From contig JBAXOB010000015.1 in assembly GCA_037133475.1 (NCBI GenBank), forward strand, positions 1 to 64,000: a DNA stretch of 64,000 bases, written 5' to 3'. This document shows positions 49,367 to 59,119 of this stretch, one piece after another (positions within the stretch are counted from its first letter, which is position 1; each line of letters begins with the position of its first letter). Both the position numbers and the translations under genes were made by a program. The notes beneath the pieces are model-generated. The model had not been told where the DNA came from. It made no database searches and worked only from the letters and a program-made list of their open reading frames with translations. The stretch is from CAIVAT01 sp037133475 (GTDB lineage Bacteria; Bacteroidota; Bacteroidia; Bacteroidales; FEN-979).

Positions 49367-52060
49367 TTACGGTTTCTCACCAGGCCGGTTCTTTAGCCAT
49401 TCCGACATATAGGCGTTCCTGAATGTACTGAACCAGGCGGAATCTGCATGATATTTCCCAAATGCAGCCATGCTGTTTCCTGTCGCATTTGCCGACATGT
49501 CAGCATCAGCCAGCGCCCGTCCCAGTTTTTCCTGGAGCTCCTTCACCTGCTTTGCCTCCACTTGCTGCCCGTTCAGTAAAACGAGGAAACGGAGGGCATC
49601 GGCATAGCGCGAACGGTCGAGGAAATGGATCACAGCCGCCATGGTGAGATAGGGATTATTCTTGCCGGCGATCAGCCCGGGGATATCCGTTTGCTCCAGC
49701 CCAAACCGCGACAAGGCAGCCTGCTGAAAGAGCAGCTGGTTTGCAGCCAGGGTATTCATAGCCACATCATAGTCGCCAACGGCGATACAGGCGTTAACCC
49801 TGAATTCGGCTTCCTGAAAAGCAGCGGGAGCCTTGTACCTGTCGAGGCTGTCATTAATATACCGGTGATCAAGCCCGCATGAGGTATCCCCCGAAACCAG
49901 GTTTTTTGCCCGTTGGCAGTAACGCAATGCATTGATATAGTTTTTAAGGGCAGCATTCCTGTCAGCGCGGATCATCTGCAGGTCGACGGTATCCTGCAGG
50001 TTCCTGCACTGCTGCTCACTGATTTTAATCCTGAATTTCTTCAAGGCACCAGAAAATGCCGGATCGTCCAGCAGTCCCCAGTCAAAACCCGCAGTTTCGG
50101 CGTTATGCAGGGCGGTTGCGGCTGAGTCAAACTGGCTTTCCCATATCTTTTTCTGTGCCGCCGTGAGCCTTATGATCAGGAAATTTTTCATTGCCTGTCG
50201 ATAGAGCGAGTCAAACTCAGGGCCAGGTTCGATCCGGGAGGATTCTGCCAGGGCTCTTGCTTCCCGGTAACGGCTTACTGAGAGCGTAAACTGACGTTTG
50301 TCAAGCGCCTTGGCGCCTTCCGCGGATAACTGCAGGTATTTTATACGGGCCATGACAGGTGCCAGCGAATCAAGCCTGGAATCAACCGCTTCATGTAAAT
50401 TCCCACTCTGTCTCAGTGCGGTAGCCTTTTCGTAGTAATAGAGCGCCGTATCGGCCGACTTGTTTTTCAGGGCATTGTCGGCCAGTTGTGCCGACAGGCC
50501 ACCCAGCCCCATTTTTGCGAGCGATTTCTTTTGTTCCAGCTGCCGTCTTACGAGGGCCAGGTCGTGTGCAGGATAGTCCTTCTCAAATTGGCTGTAGCAT
50601 TCCAATGCCTCCGCAAATCTCCCATCGCCCAGCAACTGGTCACAATCGGCATTCCGCATAAAAAACAGGTCGCTGAATACCGCCCGGTAAACCGAATCTG
50701 ACCTGATGTACCCGGCATGCGACGTTGCATATTGTTCAGCTTTCGCGAGATAGGTATCGGCCATTTTCAGGTTATGACTCCCGATGCAGGTGGTGGCAAT
50801 CCCGATAAAGGAGTTCCTGACGCCTTCAGCGGCCTTTACCTCCATTTCACCGTCAACCGGTATTCCGGATGCTCCCGGTATGGCAGCCAGGAACCTGCGC
50901 CCGTTTTCCAGCAAGGCGAACGCATCTGCATAACTATGCTGATCCATCAGGGTTCGTGCTGTTTCCCGGTAGGAATGATACACCAGCCTGGCAACATATG
51001 CAGGCAGCGTGTCCGGCTTCGCCCCTGGAAACAACTTTGCCAGCAACGCAGTGGCAACATTTTGTTCGGCAGGAAAAACATCCTCTTCGAAAAAATGATC
51101 CAGGCAATCCTTGTAAACAGCCCCCTGCAGCTGATCCATGAGGTTTGAACGCCGCACGTATGAGTATATGCGTAAGGTGAAAAAAGCGGCAAGAAAGCCG
51201 GGATTTTCCTTCCAGGAAAATTCCCCCGGTTTGTTCAGTCCGTCGATAAATGTAAAAACCAGGCTACGTGAATTTCTGTACAATTGCCGGTATTTCTTCA
51301 TCAATTCTTCAGGGTCATAGTTGTTAACCAGCAATTTGCCGGCAAAATCGAGGGCGTCGATCCGGCTTAGAACCCTGGCGGTCTCCTCAACTTTAAGGTA
51401 GTTGATGGCCAGTTGCCCCGTATCATCGGGACGGAGGCCTGCCGTGAATTCCTCCAGCGAGTCGAGCAGCGACACCGAAGCATAATAGTCATGAATAAAG
51501 CTGACATGGTCCCGGAAAGTCTGTAAAGCCACCGAGTCATAATAGAACTCCACCTCCTTGATTATCAAGGTATCCACCTGGGGATCGAACGATGTCACCG
51601 GGACTGCGCACACCAGGCTGTCATGCCGGGAAAGCGGCCTGTAGCTCAGGCTTTCTTCCGTGAACCCGGACGTGTCGGCCCGGTTTGCCCATTTCAGCCG
51701 AAGCCCGATAGAGGAAGGGAAAAGCACCTCAGTAACAGGGAAGCGACGGTATACCGTATCACCTGCAACGGAACGATGGGTAAGCGAAATCGAGAGTGTC
51801 TCTGTATGGTCGTGCCTGGTAACCGTCAACCCCAGGAGTCCTGAAACCCTGATACTGACCCGCCAGGGTTCCCGAAGGACATCCCGCGCAATTTCCCGCA
51901 GGACTTCATTTCCGCCTTCAAAAATCCTGTCCCCCGAATTATCATAGGGAATCCTGTATTCCACCTTGCGGAAAGTGGCGGAGATGATTTTCTGGGCCTG
52001 GGAATTCCCTGCAATAGCAAGAAAAACAAAAGGGATCAGGAACTTAATGCAGCGAATCAT
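49367..52060 (-). CDS. Large secreted repeat protein of unknown function
   Basis: This 897-residue protein has a signal peptide (FLIPFVFLAIAGNSQAQ). The N-terminal part (about 20-170) is beta-rich and could be a small binding domain (KVEYRIPYDNSGDRIFEGG, VSIRVSGLLGLTVT). Most of the remainder is helical, with degenerate TPR-like repeats (YADAFALLENGRRFLAAI, DGRFAEALECYSQFEKDYPAHDLAL, KSADTALYYYEKATALRQSGN, SVSRYREARALAESS, YINALRYCQRAKNLVSGD). No catalytic motif was seen. A longer upstream frame (to 52171) would lack a signal peptide at its N-terminus, so 52060 is chosen. It begins 70 bp after the downstream end of the two-component pair and may share a transcript with it. Confidence 0.75.
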   Translation of the reverse strand: MIRCIKFLIPFVFLAIAGNSQAQKIISATFRKVEYRIPYDNSGDRIFEGGNEVLREIARDVLREPWRVSIRVSGLLGLTVTRHDHTETLSISLTHRSVAGDTVYRRFPVTEVLFPSSIGLRLKWANRADTSGFTEESLSYRPLSRHDSLVCAVPVTSFDPQVDTLIIKEVEFYYDSVALQTFRDHVSFIHDYYASVSLLDSLEEFTAGLRPDDTGQLAINYLKVEETARVLSRIDALDFAGKLLVNNYDPEELMKKYRQLYRNSRSLVFTFIDGLNKPGEFSWKENPGFLAAFFTLRIYSYVRRSNLMDQLQGAVYKDCLDHFFEEDVFPAEQNVATALLAKLFPGAKPDTLPAYVARLVYHSYRETARTLMDQHSYADAFALLENGRRFLAAIPGASGIPVDGEMEVKAAEGVRNSFIGIATTCIGSHNLKMADTYLAKAEQYATSHAGYIRSDSVYRAVFSDLFFMRNADCDQLLGDGRFAEALECYSQFEKDYPAHDLALVRRQLEQKKSLAKMGLGGLSAQLADNALKNKSADTALYYYEKATALRQSGNLHEAVDSRLDSLAPVMARIKYLQLSAEGAKALDKRQFTLSVSRYREARALAESSRIEPGPEFDSLYRQAMKNFLIIRLTAAQKKIWESQFDSAATALHNAETAGFDWGLLDDPAFSGALKKFRIKISEQQCRNLQDTVDLQMIRADRNAALKNYINALRYCQRAKNLVSGDTSCGLDHRYINDSLDRYKAPAAFQEAEFRVNACIAVGDYDVAMNTLAANQLLFQQAALSRFGLEQTDIPGLIAGKNNPYLTMAAVIHFLDRSRYADALRFLVLLNGQQVEAKQVKELQEKLGRALADADMSANATGNSMAAFGKYHADSAWFSTFRNAYMSEWLKNRPGEKP

Positions 52061-52130
52061 GGCTGATGCTTTGAAACCGGCGAAATTAGGCAATTTGCAT
52101 GTCAGTTTACCTCTTAGACCAGGGGACCGG

Positions 52131-53696
52131 TTAAACAATTCCACGGATTCTCCGCTTATGTTTTTCAACATGCAGCTTTATCAGGGCTGTCAGAAGACCC
52201 TTTCCATAGGGTTTAACTATATAATCATCGCAACCCGCCTTCAGCGCCTTTTGCCTGACTCCTTCCAGCGCATTGGTTGTTTGGGCGATAATGATCACGT
52301 TCTGATTGAATTGCCTGATCTGTCTTGTCGCCTCATATCCATCCATCTCCGGCATGTTTATATCCATCAGGACGATGTCAATATCGGGGTGATTCCTGCA
52401 TAACGCCACAGCTTCGGTACCGGTGCCGGTTTTATAGACATGAGGCCCGAATGTTTTCAATGCCTGGGCAATCAGGCTGCCGGTGCCCTCATCATCTTCG
52501 GCAATCAGAATCTTCAGGTTTTTAATCGTCATACTGTTTTCGACCGTCTCACCCTGCTTTTTTGTCATTTTTTTAAACCGTGAAACCGGGGAATAGGGAA
52601 TCGTGAAGGAGATGGTTGAGCCCGCCCCTTCAACACTTTCAGCCATTATCCGGCCACCGTGCTTCTCAACAAACTCTTTGCACAAAATCAGTCCAAGGCC
52701 TGAACTTGGCTCGCCCTCGGTCCCCTTGCGGCCGGTAGGCTCATTGGGAAGAAACAACCTGTTCACCAGCTGTGCCGGCATGCCGATTCCAGTATCCCGT
52801 ATACTGATCTCCAAAAAATTATTTTTATTCACCACGACCGAAATGAATATCTCCCCGCCCCGGGCGGTGAATTTCACTGCATTGGAATAGAGGTTGCGGA
52901 CAATGGTTTCGAACATATGCACATCTGCAACAATCAGTATATGATCAGGAATGTTCATATCAACGGATATTTCCTTATTACGGGTGGCATCAAATAACGT
53001 CGTGATGCAGTCAAACACCTTGTTTTTTAAAAAGAAGGGTTCCGGTGAAAAACTGATGATCCCGCGCTGTACCAATGACCATTGCAAAAGGTTGTCGAGG
53101 AGACCGTACAGGTTGGTCGCCGACTTGTTCAGCATGCCGGCGATTCCCTCAATTTCTTCGGATGACAGGTGTTTTACCTCCGTCACCATCATTTTTGTTA
53201 GGCCAAGAAATGCAGTAAAGGGGCTCCGCAAATCATGGGCAATGATGGAAAAGAATTTATCTTTGGAAGCCATCAATGCTTTCAATTCCATATTTTGCCG
53301 GTAAAGGCTCAACTGGGTCCTCACCCTGGCCTTCACCTCCTCCGTCTGGAAGGGTTTGGTAATATAATCCGCCCCTCCCACCGACAAGGCTCTGACAATA
53401 TCGCTTGTTTCGTTCAGGGCGCTGATAAAGATTATGGGTACATCCTTCAATTCCGGGTCGGCCTTTAACCGGCTGCAAACTTCAAATCCATCAAGCCCTG
53501 GCATCATGATATCAAGCAGGACCAGGTCGGGTTTCTCTTTTGCTGCAACCTGCAAAGCAAACGCGCCAGTGGTAACGGGCCTGACTTTGTAACCTTCACC
53601 TTTCAGGATATCGCCCAACACTTTAAGATTGTCCGGCCGGTCATCAACGACCAGGATTTCCGGTGGGTCATGACTTAAACTGTTCTCATTTCTCAT
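52131..53696 (-). CDS. Hybrid signalling protein REC-HisKA-HATPase-REC
   Basis: This 521-residue cytoplasmic protein has two receiver domains flanking a kinase core. REC1 is at residues 12-130 (ILVVDDRPDN, phospho-acceptor Asp62 in LVLLDIMMPG, KPF). HisKA has His154 in FFSIIAHDLRSPF. HATPase_c is at about 250-370 (NLYSNAVKF, DTGIGMP, SSGLGLIL). REC2 is at about 395-515 (ILIAEDDEG, Asp445 in LMDINMPEMDG, and Lys in IVKPYGK). The start at 53696 overlaps the stop of the upstream kinase gene by 11 bases, so the two are translationally coupled. An earlier in-frame ATG (53798) lies within the upstream gene. It is likely a phosphorelay partner of the 53686-56502 kinase. Confidence 0.88.
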   Translation of the reverse strand: MRNENSLSHDPPEILVVDDRPDNLKVLGDILKGEGYKVRPVTTGAFALQVAAKEKPDLVLLDIMMPGLDGFEVCSRLKADPELKDVPIIFISALNETSDIVRALSVGGADYITKPFQTEEVKARVRTQLSLYRQNMELKALMASKDKFFSIIAHDLRSPFTAFLGLTKMMVTEVKHLSSEEIEGIAGMLNKSATNLYGLLDNLLQWSLVQRGIISFSPEPFFLKNKVFDCITTLFDATRNKEISVDMNIPDHILIVADVHMFETIVRNLYSNAVKFTARGGEIFISVVVNKNNFLEISIRDTGIGMPAQLVNRLFLPNEPTGRKGTEGEPSSGLGLILCKEFVEKHGGRIMAESVEGAGSTISFTIPYSPVSRFKKMTKKQGETVENSMTIKNLKILIAEDDEGTGSLIAQALKTFGPHVYKTGTGTEAVALCRNHPDIDIVLMDINMPEMDGYEATRQIRQFNQNVIIIAQTTNALEGVRQKALKAGCDDYIVKPYGKGLLTALIKLHVEKHKRRIRGIV

Positions 53697-56502
53697 ATAT
53701 CGCATTCTTGTTAGCCAATACTTTCTGCAGGTAGTTATAGTCGTAGTTAATGATATGCGACATGAGTTTCCGGGCCAGGTCAGGTTTGGTAATTTCAATT
53801 TCCTTGATCAGTTCGTACAAATTGTCCAGGTCGGCGACCGACAATGCATGTTGCATCCTGGATATCAGTTCATCAGAGAGTTGTTCCATGTCTTCTGCCA
53901 TGACCTCGGAACAAGATTTGTTCTCAAGGGCGTCACTGGTGGGTTGTTCCTCATAGACATAGGATATATCCAGCAGTTTTCCGATCATCCCGAATAGATC
54001 CCGTTTATGGAAAGGTTTGGAAATTACCCCATCGAACCCCATTTCTGAAATAACTTCGGGAGCCTCCTGCATGGGAGTTGCGGTTATTGCAACTACCGGA
54101 ATATGGTGATCCTGCATGAGTGAGGATAGTCGTTTCGTTGTTTCATATCCATCCATCCCCGGCATCTTCAAATCCATCAACACAAGGTGGATGGGTTGTG
54201 CTGCAAATTTTGCGATCGCGTCGGGCCCGCTGACGGCTTCAATGGTTTCAAAACCCGCTATTTTCAGCAGTTCGGAAACCATATACAGGTTATCCTGCTG
54301 GTCATCAACGATGAGAATACGAACGGGCCCATGACATTCAGCGATGCGGACGACCTTTTTTAATGCTCTATCCCCGCCAAATCCGGCAGCTGTTTTCACC
54401 ATCTTAACATGAACTGTAAATTCAGAACCAACTTCCGGGTTGCTGGCAAGGGTGATGTCACCCCCCATCAGCAGGGCAAGCTCACGGCTCAAAGCAAGCC
54501 CCAGGCCGGTTCCGCTGCCATGCCGGATCCCGGTTGTTGTCTGCTCAAAAACGTGAAATATCTTCGGGAGTTCATTCGCTGAAATCCCCGGGCCGGAATC
54601 CTGTACGACCACAACCAGGTTTTCAATATCCCCCCCTGCATGCTCGCTGTTTATACGGACTGCCACCCCCCCCTGGTCCGTGAATTTAACAGCATTCCCG
54701 ATGAGATTTACCAGGATTCGCCTGAGTTTATTGCCATCCATAAAAACATTCCGGGGAAGATCATCCGCTATTTCAAATACGAACCGAAGGTGTTTGGATT
54801 GGGCCAGTTTTTCAAATATCATCTGGATGTCGGCCAGCAAACCATACAGGTCAACATTTGTCTGGTTAAGTTCCAGGCGGCCTGCCTCCATTTTCGATAA
54901 TTCCAGGACATCATTGAGCATCGACAACAAATGTTCACCGGCACGAATGATGGAATTGGCATATTCCTTCCGGGAATCGGTCAGAACCTTATCATGGCTC
55001 ATCAATTGCGAAAATCCGATGATCGCGTTCAACGGCGTTCTGATCTCATGCGACATATTGGCAAGAAACAAACTCTTCGACTGGTTCGCCATCTCTGATT
55101 CCAGTTTCGCTTTCAGGAGAATTTCCTCCTTTTTCTTTTGTTCCGTGATATCCCAGTTTGTGCCGATCATATGAACAGCCCGTCCTGTGTCGTCTGGCTG
55201 AACCGCAGCCAGCGCCCGTATGTTGTGAACACTGCCATCGGGCCAGCATATCCGGAATTCGGTGTCAAACTCTTTTTCACCGCGGATGGCCATTTCATTT
55301 TCGGAATTACATCTGTCGACATCGTCGGGGTGAATGCTCTCAAGCCATGCTTCGTAGCGGCCGCTGAAATGTTCATGCCGCATCCCGTATAAGGCAAACA
55401 TCTGTTCATCCCAGATCAGCAGGTTGTTTTCAATATCATAGTCCCACACGCCCACCCCACCTGCACGCGTTGCCAGAGACAACCGGGCCGATATCTGCTT
55501 CAGGTCATGCTCCACCCGCTTTCGTTCCGTGATATCCAGGAAGACACCGGTTACCTTCTTTCCATCTCCCTCTGGCTCACTTTTACCCATCGACCCGATA
55601 TCCAGGAACCACCTGTAGTCGCCCGATGAGGCCTTAATCCGGTATTCAGCCTCATATTTTTCCGCATCCCCGTCAAGATGCCTTTTCATTGCGTGCATAA
55701 CCCTGTCATAGTCCTCGGGATGGACCAATGCCATAAAATCCTTATAATCGCCAAAATCACCGGCATGATAACCGAGCATTTCAACTTCCCGGTTTTCAAA
55801 GGTCACCTTTCCAGTTTCAGGATTCATTTCCCACCACGACATATTGGCAACCTGCATCGCCAGTTTGAGTCGTTCGATGGTTGCCCGGAGCGCCTCCTGG
55901 GCATGCCATTGCTCTGAAATATCCTCAAAAATGGTTGCAAAATGCCGGTATTGCGGGCTGAATGCCCTAACGCGCAAATGCCTGTTGAAAGTCTTTGAAA
56001 AGTATTCAAAAATCACGGCTTTCCCTGTAAGGGCAACCTTGCCGTAAAGTTCAATCTGGGCGGAATCCGCCCCCGGGAAAAGTTCAAGTATGGTTTTCCC
56101 GATACATTCCCGGTAATCAATCCCTGTATGGCGCTCGCAGGAGGCATTTGCAACCAGGAACCTGAAATTAACGGGAGTGCCATGATCATCGGTAATGATC
56201 TCCTGCAGCAAAAATCCCTCTTCCATGTTTTCAAACAGAAGCCGGTACATCGACTCGGCGTCCCTTAGCCGTGCCTCAGCCCTGGCGCGCTGCAGGTAAA
56301 ACCTGCCACTTTTCCATACAAAAAACAGGACCACCGGGATCATTATGAACTCGAAAAAACGAAAAAAATCCCGGGACAGAAGTTGGGTGGCCAAAGCCCT
56401 ATATCCAGCTGATATTGTTTGGAATGCAACAGAAAACATCAAAAATATGACCATGTTGTGGAAGATAATATGGCACGGGTTTTGCAGCTCCTGAACCAGC
56501 AT
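53686..56502 (-). CDS. Membrane-anchored hybrid histidine kinase with multiple PAS domains
   Basis: This 938-residue protein has two hydrophobic segments at the N-terminus (about 17-35 and 52-63), then three PAS/PAC units (about 80-200, 205-330, 335-455: YRLLFENMEEGFLL, HPEDYDRVMHAMKRH, IHPDDVDRCNSENEMA). HisKA has His485 in FLANMSHEIRTPLNAIIGFSQLM, and HATPase_c is at about 590-700 (NLIGNAVKF, DSGPGIS, GSGTGLGLALS). REC is at about 725-845 with Asp777 in LVLMDLKMPGMDG. The last 60 residues are helical and could be an HPt-like or dimer domain, but no phospho-histidine motif is clear. The start may be 56502 or the in-frame ATG at 56454. It is coupled to the downstream hybrid kinase gene. Confidence 0.9.
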   Translation of the reverse strand: MLVQELQNPCHIIFHNMVIFLMFSVAFQTISAGYRALATQLLSRDFFRFFEFIMIPVVLFFVWKSGRFYLQRARAEARLRDAESMYRLLFENMEEGFLLQEIITDDHGTPVNFRFLVANASCERHTGIDYRECIGKTILELFPGADSAQIELYGKVALTGKAVIFEYFSKTFNRHLRVRAFSPQYRHFATIFEDISEQWHAQEALRATIERLKLAMQVANMSWWEMNPETGKVTFENREVEMLGYHAGDFGDYKDFMALVHPEDYDRVMHAMKRHLDGDAEKYEAEYRIKASSGDYRWFLDIGSMGKSEPEGDGKKVTGVFLDITERKRVEHDLKQISARLSLATRAGGVGVWDYDIENNLLIWDEQMFALYGMRHEHFSGRYEAWLESIHPDDVDRCNSENEMAIRGEKEFDTEFRICWPDGSVHNIRALAAVQPDDTGRAVHMIGTNWDITEQKKKEEILLKAKLESEMANQSKSLFLANMSHEIRTPLNAIIGFSQLMSHDKVLTDSRKEYANSIIRAGEHLLSMLNDVLELSKMEAGRLELNQTNVDLYGLLADIQMIFEKLAQSKHLRFVFEIADDLPRNVFMDGNKLRRILVNLIGNAVKFTDQGGVAVRINSEHAGGDIENLVVVVQDSGPGISANELPKIFHVFEQTTTGIRHGSGTGLGLALSRELALLMGGDITLASNPEVGSEFTVHVKMVKTAAGFGGDRALKKVVRIAECHGPVRILIVDDQQDNLYMVSELLKIAGFETIEAVSGPDAIAKFAAQPIHLVLMDLKMPGMDGYETTKRLSSLMQDHHIPVVAITATPMQEAPEVISEMGFDGVISKPFHKRDLFGMIGKLLDISYVYEEQPTSDALENKSCSEVMAEDMEQLSDELISRMQHALSVADLDNLYELIKEIEITKPDLARKLMSHIINYDYNYLQKVLANKNAIYEK

Positions 56503-56633
56503 TCAAAAGTAGGAATAAAAAACAAACCTGCATTTGTCTGTCAGGATAATGATGGCGTTGCCTGGATCATGAATCACGAGCAGTTTCGCCTGAAATTCGC
56601 ACATTATTCCCCTTAAAAAGCAGATTAAATGAT

Positions 56634-56641
56634 TAACTTTG
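56634..56641 (+). promoter_or_regulatory. -7 element of the TPR-protein gene
   Basis: TAACTTTG (TAnnTTTG) is centred about 25 bases upstream of the ATG at 56664. The -33 element is not clear. Confidence 0.45.
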
Positions 56642-56663
56642 TCATTCACGTTACCGGAAACAT

Positions 56664-58892
56664 ATGACACGCAAAGAGACAGAACAGCGGTATTCACGGG
56701 TGTGTGACCTTGTTTTCACCCGCCAGTTGAAAAGTTCACTGGATGAACTGGAAAAACTTATCCGGTTTACCTCCCGGTCGGAATATTATTACCAGCTTGA
56801 AACGCTGGCTGAAAACTACAGGACGCTTCTCCGTTATGCTTTTGACGGTTACCATGATCCTCAGCAGAAGAAAATCCTGGATGGGCTAAGCGCTTCAATC
56901 CTCGGGATGGCTGATGAAATCAGGCAATCGCTGCTCGACCGCGAACTGCCTGCAACAAGAGAAGAACGGCTCAGGCTGCTCAGCAGGTTCGGCGAAGATC
57001 CTCAAACGTTCACCATCAGGATAGAGGAGATTTTTTTCCACCGGGAGGTGAACAAGCTCATTGATGAAACACATTCCAATGGCGACAACCAACAGGATGC
57101 CGGTTTTATCCCGGTTGGCCAGATGGACCAGATTTTCAAGCTTATCTGGCTGACTGACCGGATGACCGAAGAACACATGGCCCTGATCCGCCGGATCAAC
57201 CGCTCAAAACAGGTTGAGTGGCATGAAAAATGCCTCGTGGTCAGCGCACTCACGCTCAGCCTCCTTAACCATTTTGATCCCCATAAGATCATCCTGCTGG
57301 TTGCGTTCGCCGAAACGAAAGAAAACCAGGTTTACCAGCGGGCTCTAACCGGCCTCATCCTGGGCTTGCTGGTCTACGACAAGCGCATCGGCCTGTACCC
57401 CGATCTTACGGACAAACTGTCGCTGTTCAGCCGCGATGAAGTCTCTTATGCAGAGGTTGAACTGATCCTGCTGCAGCTGCTGATGGCCAAGGAGACCGAT
57501 AAGATCACCCGGGAATTTGAAGAGGAGGTGCTTCCCGAGATGAAAAAAATGATGCCCAAGATCGAGGATAAACTGCAACTCAACGATCTCAGTGAAGACG
57601 AGGACATGGAGGGTAAAAACCCGGGCTGGAAGGATATGATCGAGGAGGTTCCCGGCCTGTTTGAAAAAATTGAAAAATTTTCAAAAATGCAGATGGAGGG
57701 CGGCGACGTATTCATGAGCACTTTCCAGCTGCTCAAACGGTTCGATTTCTTCAACGCCATGAGCAACTGGTTTGTCCCCTTCCACCGCGACCATCCTGAA
57801 ATCAGCAGGAGTTTTTCCGAAAGCGAGGAGATCAATACACGCCTGCTGGAAAGCCTGGATAAGGCTTTTTATATCTGCAACTCGGATAAATACTCCTTTG
57901 CCATCAACTTCAGGGCGATCCCCGACCAGCAACGCAGCATGATCGTGACCAATTTCGAAGCAGAATTTGCCCAGATGAAGGAGATGGCATCTGAGGAACA
58001 GATCCTTGACCAGTCGCTGACTTCCAACGCTATTTTCATACAGTACATCCAGGATCTGTACAGGTTTTTTAAATTGTATCCGGCGAGACTGGAATTTGAG
58101 GATATTTTTAAACGCAAAATCCGTTTCAACGACCTTGCTTTTTACAAAAAGTATTTTGAACGTCCCGGGTTTATTGAGAAACTGGCCTCCTTCCATTTCG
58201 AAAAGGACCATTTTTATGATGCCATTGATGTTTATGAGGACATCATGGAACGATACGGACCTCATCGTGAATATTTTGAAAAGATTGGCTATTGCTACCA
58301 GAAAACGGGCCGGTTTAAAAAAGCGGTCGAGTTTTACCGTAAGGCAGAGCTCTTTGACGGCGACCGTATTTGGGTACTGCGGAAACTTGCCTGGTGCTAC
58401 CTTAAACTTAAGGATTACGAACAGGCGTTGATATTTTTCAAAGACGCGTCGGAACTGATCCCTGATGATATCACGCTGAAGATGCAGATCGGGCAGTGCT
58501 ACCTTAACCTGAAGGATTATGAGCATGCGCTGCATCAATACTCAGGGCTCAGGTTCTTCTCACCCGACAACCTGAAGGTGTTGCGGCCAATCGCCTACTG
58601 CCAGTTCACGCTGGGGAAACCGGAGCTTGCCCTGGAAATCTATGCCCAGATCTTCGGCCTCTCACCGGATCCATCGGCCTTCGACCTGATGAATGCAGCC
58701 CATGTGCGGCTCTGCCTGGGCCAGCGAAACGAAGCCATTGCACTCTATCGCCAATGCCTTTCACTGACCGTCCCGGGCCGCGCGGCATTGATGGAGGCAT
58801 TTGACGAAGATGCCCATTTCCTTGTCACCAATGGGATCCCCGCAGCTGAAATCCCGCTGATCCGCGACTACCTTATGTTTCAGACAGAATGA
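56664..58892 (+). CDS. Cytoplasmic TPR-repeat protein of unknown function
   Basis: This 742-residue protein has no signal peptide. The first 500 residues are helical and acidic-to-mixed (LKSSLDELEKLIRFTSRSEYYYQLETLAENYRTLLRYAF, ITREFEEEVLPEMKKMMPKIEDKLQLNDLSEDEDMEGK) without a family I recognise. Residues from about 510 to 725 contain at least five TPRs (DHFYDAIDVYEDIMERYG, YFEKIGYCYQKTGRFKKAVEFYRKAELF, VLRKLAWCYLKLKDYEQALIFFKDA, KMQIGQCYLNLKDYEHALHQYSGL, AHVRLCLGQRNEAIALYRQCL). TPRs mediate protein-protein contacts. It is divergent from the hybrid kinase gene, with a Bacteroidota -7 element upstream. Confidence 0.8.
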   Translation: MTRKETEQRYSRVCDLVFTRQLKSSLDELEKLIRFTSRSEYYYQLETLAENYRTLLRYAFDGYHDPQQKKILDGLSASILGMADEIRQSLLDRELPATREERLRLLSRFGEDPQTFTIRIEEIFFHREVNKLIDETHSNGDNQQDAGFIPVGQMDQIFKLIWLTDRMTEEHMALIRRINRSKQVEWHEKCLVVSALTLSLLNHFDPHKIILLVAFAETKENQVYQRALTGLILGLLVYDKRIGLYPDLTDKLSLFSRDEVSYAEVELILLQLLMAKETDKITREFEEEVLPEMKKMMPKIEDKLQLNDLSEDEDMEGKNPGWKDMIEEVPGLFEKIEKFSKMQMEGGDVFMSTFQLLKRFDFFNAMSNWFVPFHRDHPEISRSFSESEEINTRLLESLDKAFYICNSDKYSFAINFRAIPDQQRSMIVTNFEAEFAQMKEMASEEQILDQSLTSNAIFIQYIQDLYRFFKLYPARLEFEDIFKRKIRFNDLAFYKKYFERPGFIEKLASFHFEKDHFYDAIDVYEDIMERYGPHREYFEKIGYCYQKTGRFKKAVEFYRKAELFDGDRIWVLRKLAWCYLKLKDYEQALIFFKDASELIPDDITLKMQIGQCYLNLKDYEHALHQYSGLRFFSPDNLKVLRPIAYCQFTLGKPELALEIYAQIFGLSPDPSAFDLMNAAHVRLCLGQRNEAIALYRQCLSLTVPGRAALMEAFDEDAHFLVTNGIPAAEIPLIRDYLMFQTE

Positions 58893-59026
58893 CAAATCCT
58901 GTCAGATCCGTCACACAGTGAAAACAGTTGAATAGGCTACGATAAAGGGAGGGCCTGCGGCAGTTGTCCTGATATTTTGTCTGCCCTGCCTTTTGAATAT
59001 TCATCCGTCAGATAAGCCAATAGTTT

Positions 59027-59034
59027 TAACTTTG
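59027..59034 (+). promoter_or_regulatory. -7 element upstream of the membrane glycosyltransferase-like gene
   Basis: TAACTTTG (TAnnTTTG) is in the 227-bp gap after the TPR gene. The 5' leader would be about 80 bases. Confidence 0.4.
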
Positions 59035-59119
59035 TGGCCGAGGGATCACCTTTGCACGGTCATCCCCGCACAATTTTCCCGGGCGGACTGCCGGATAGTT
59101 TTTTTATATATTACGGAAT

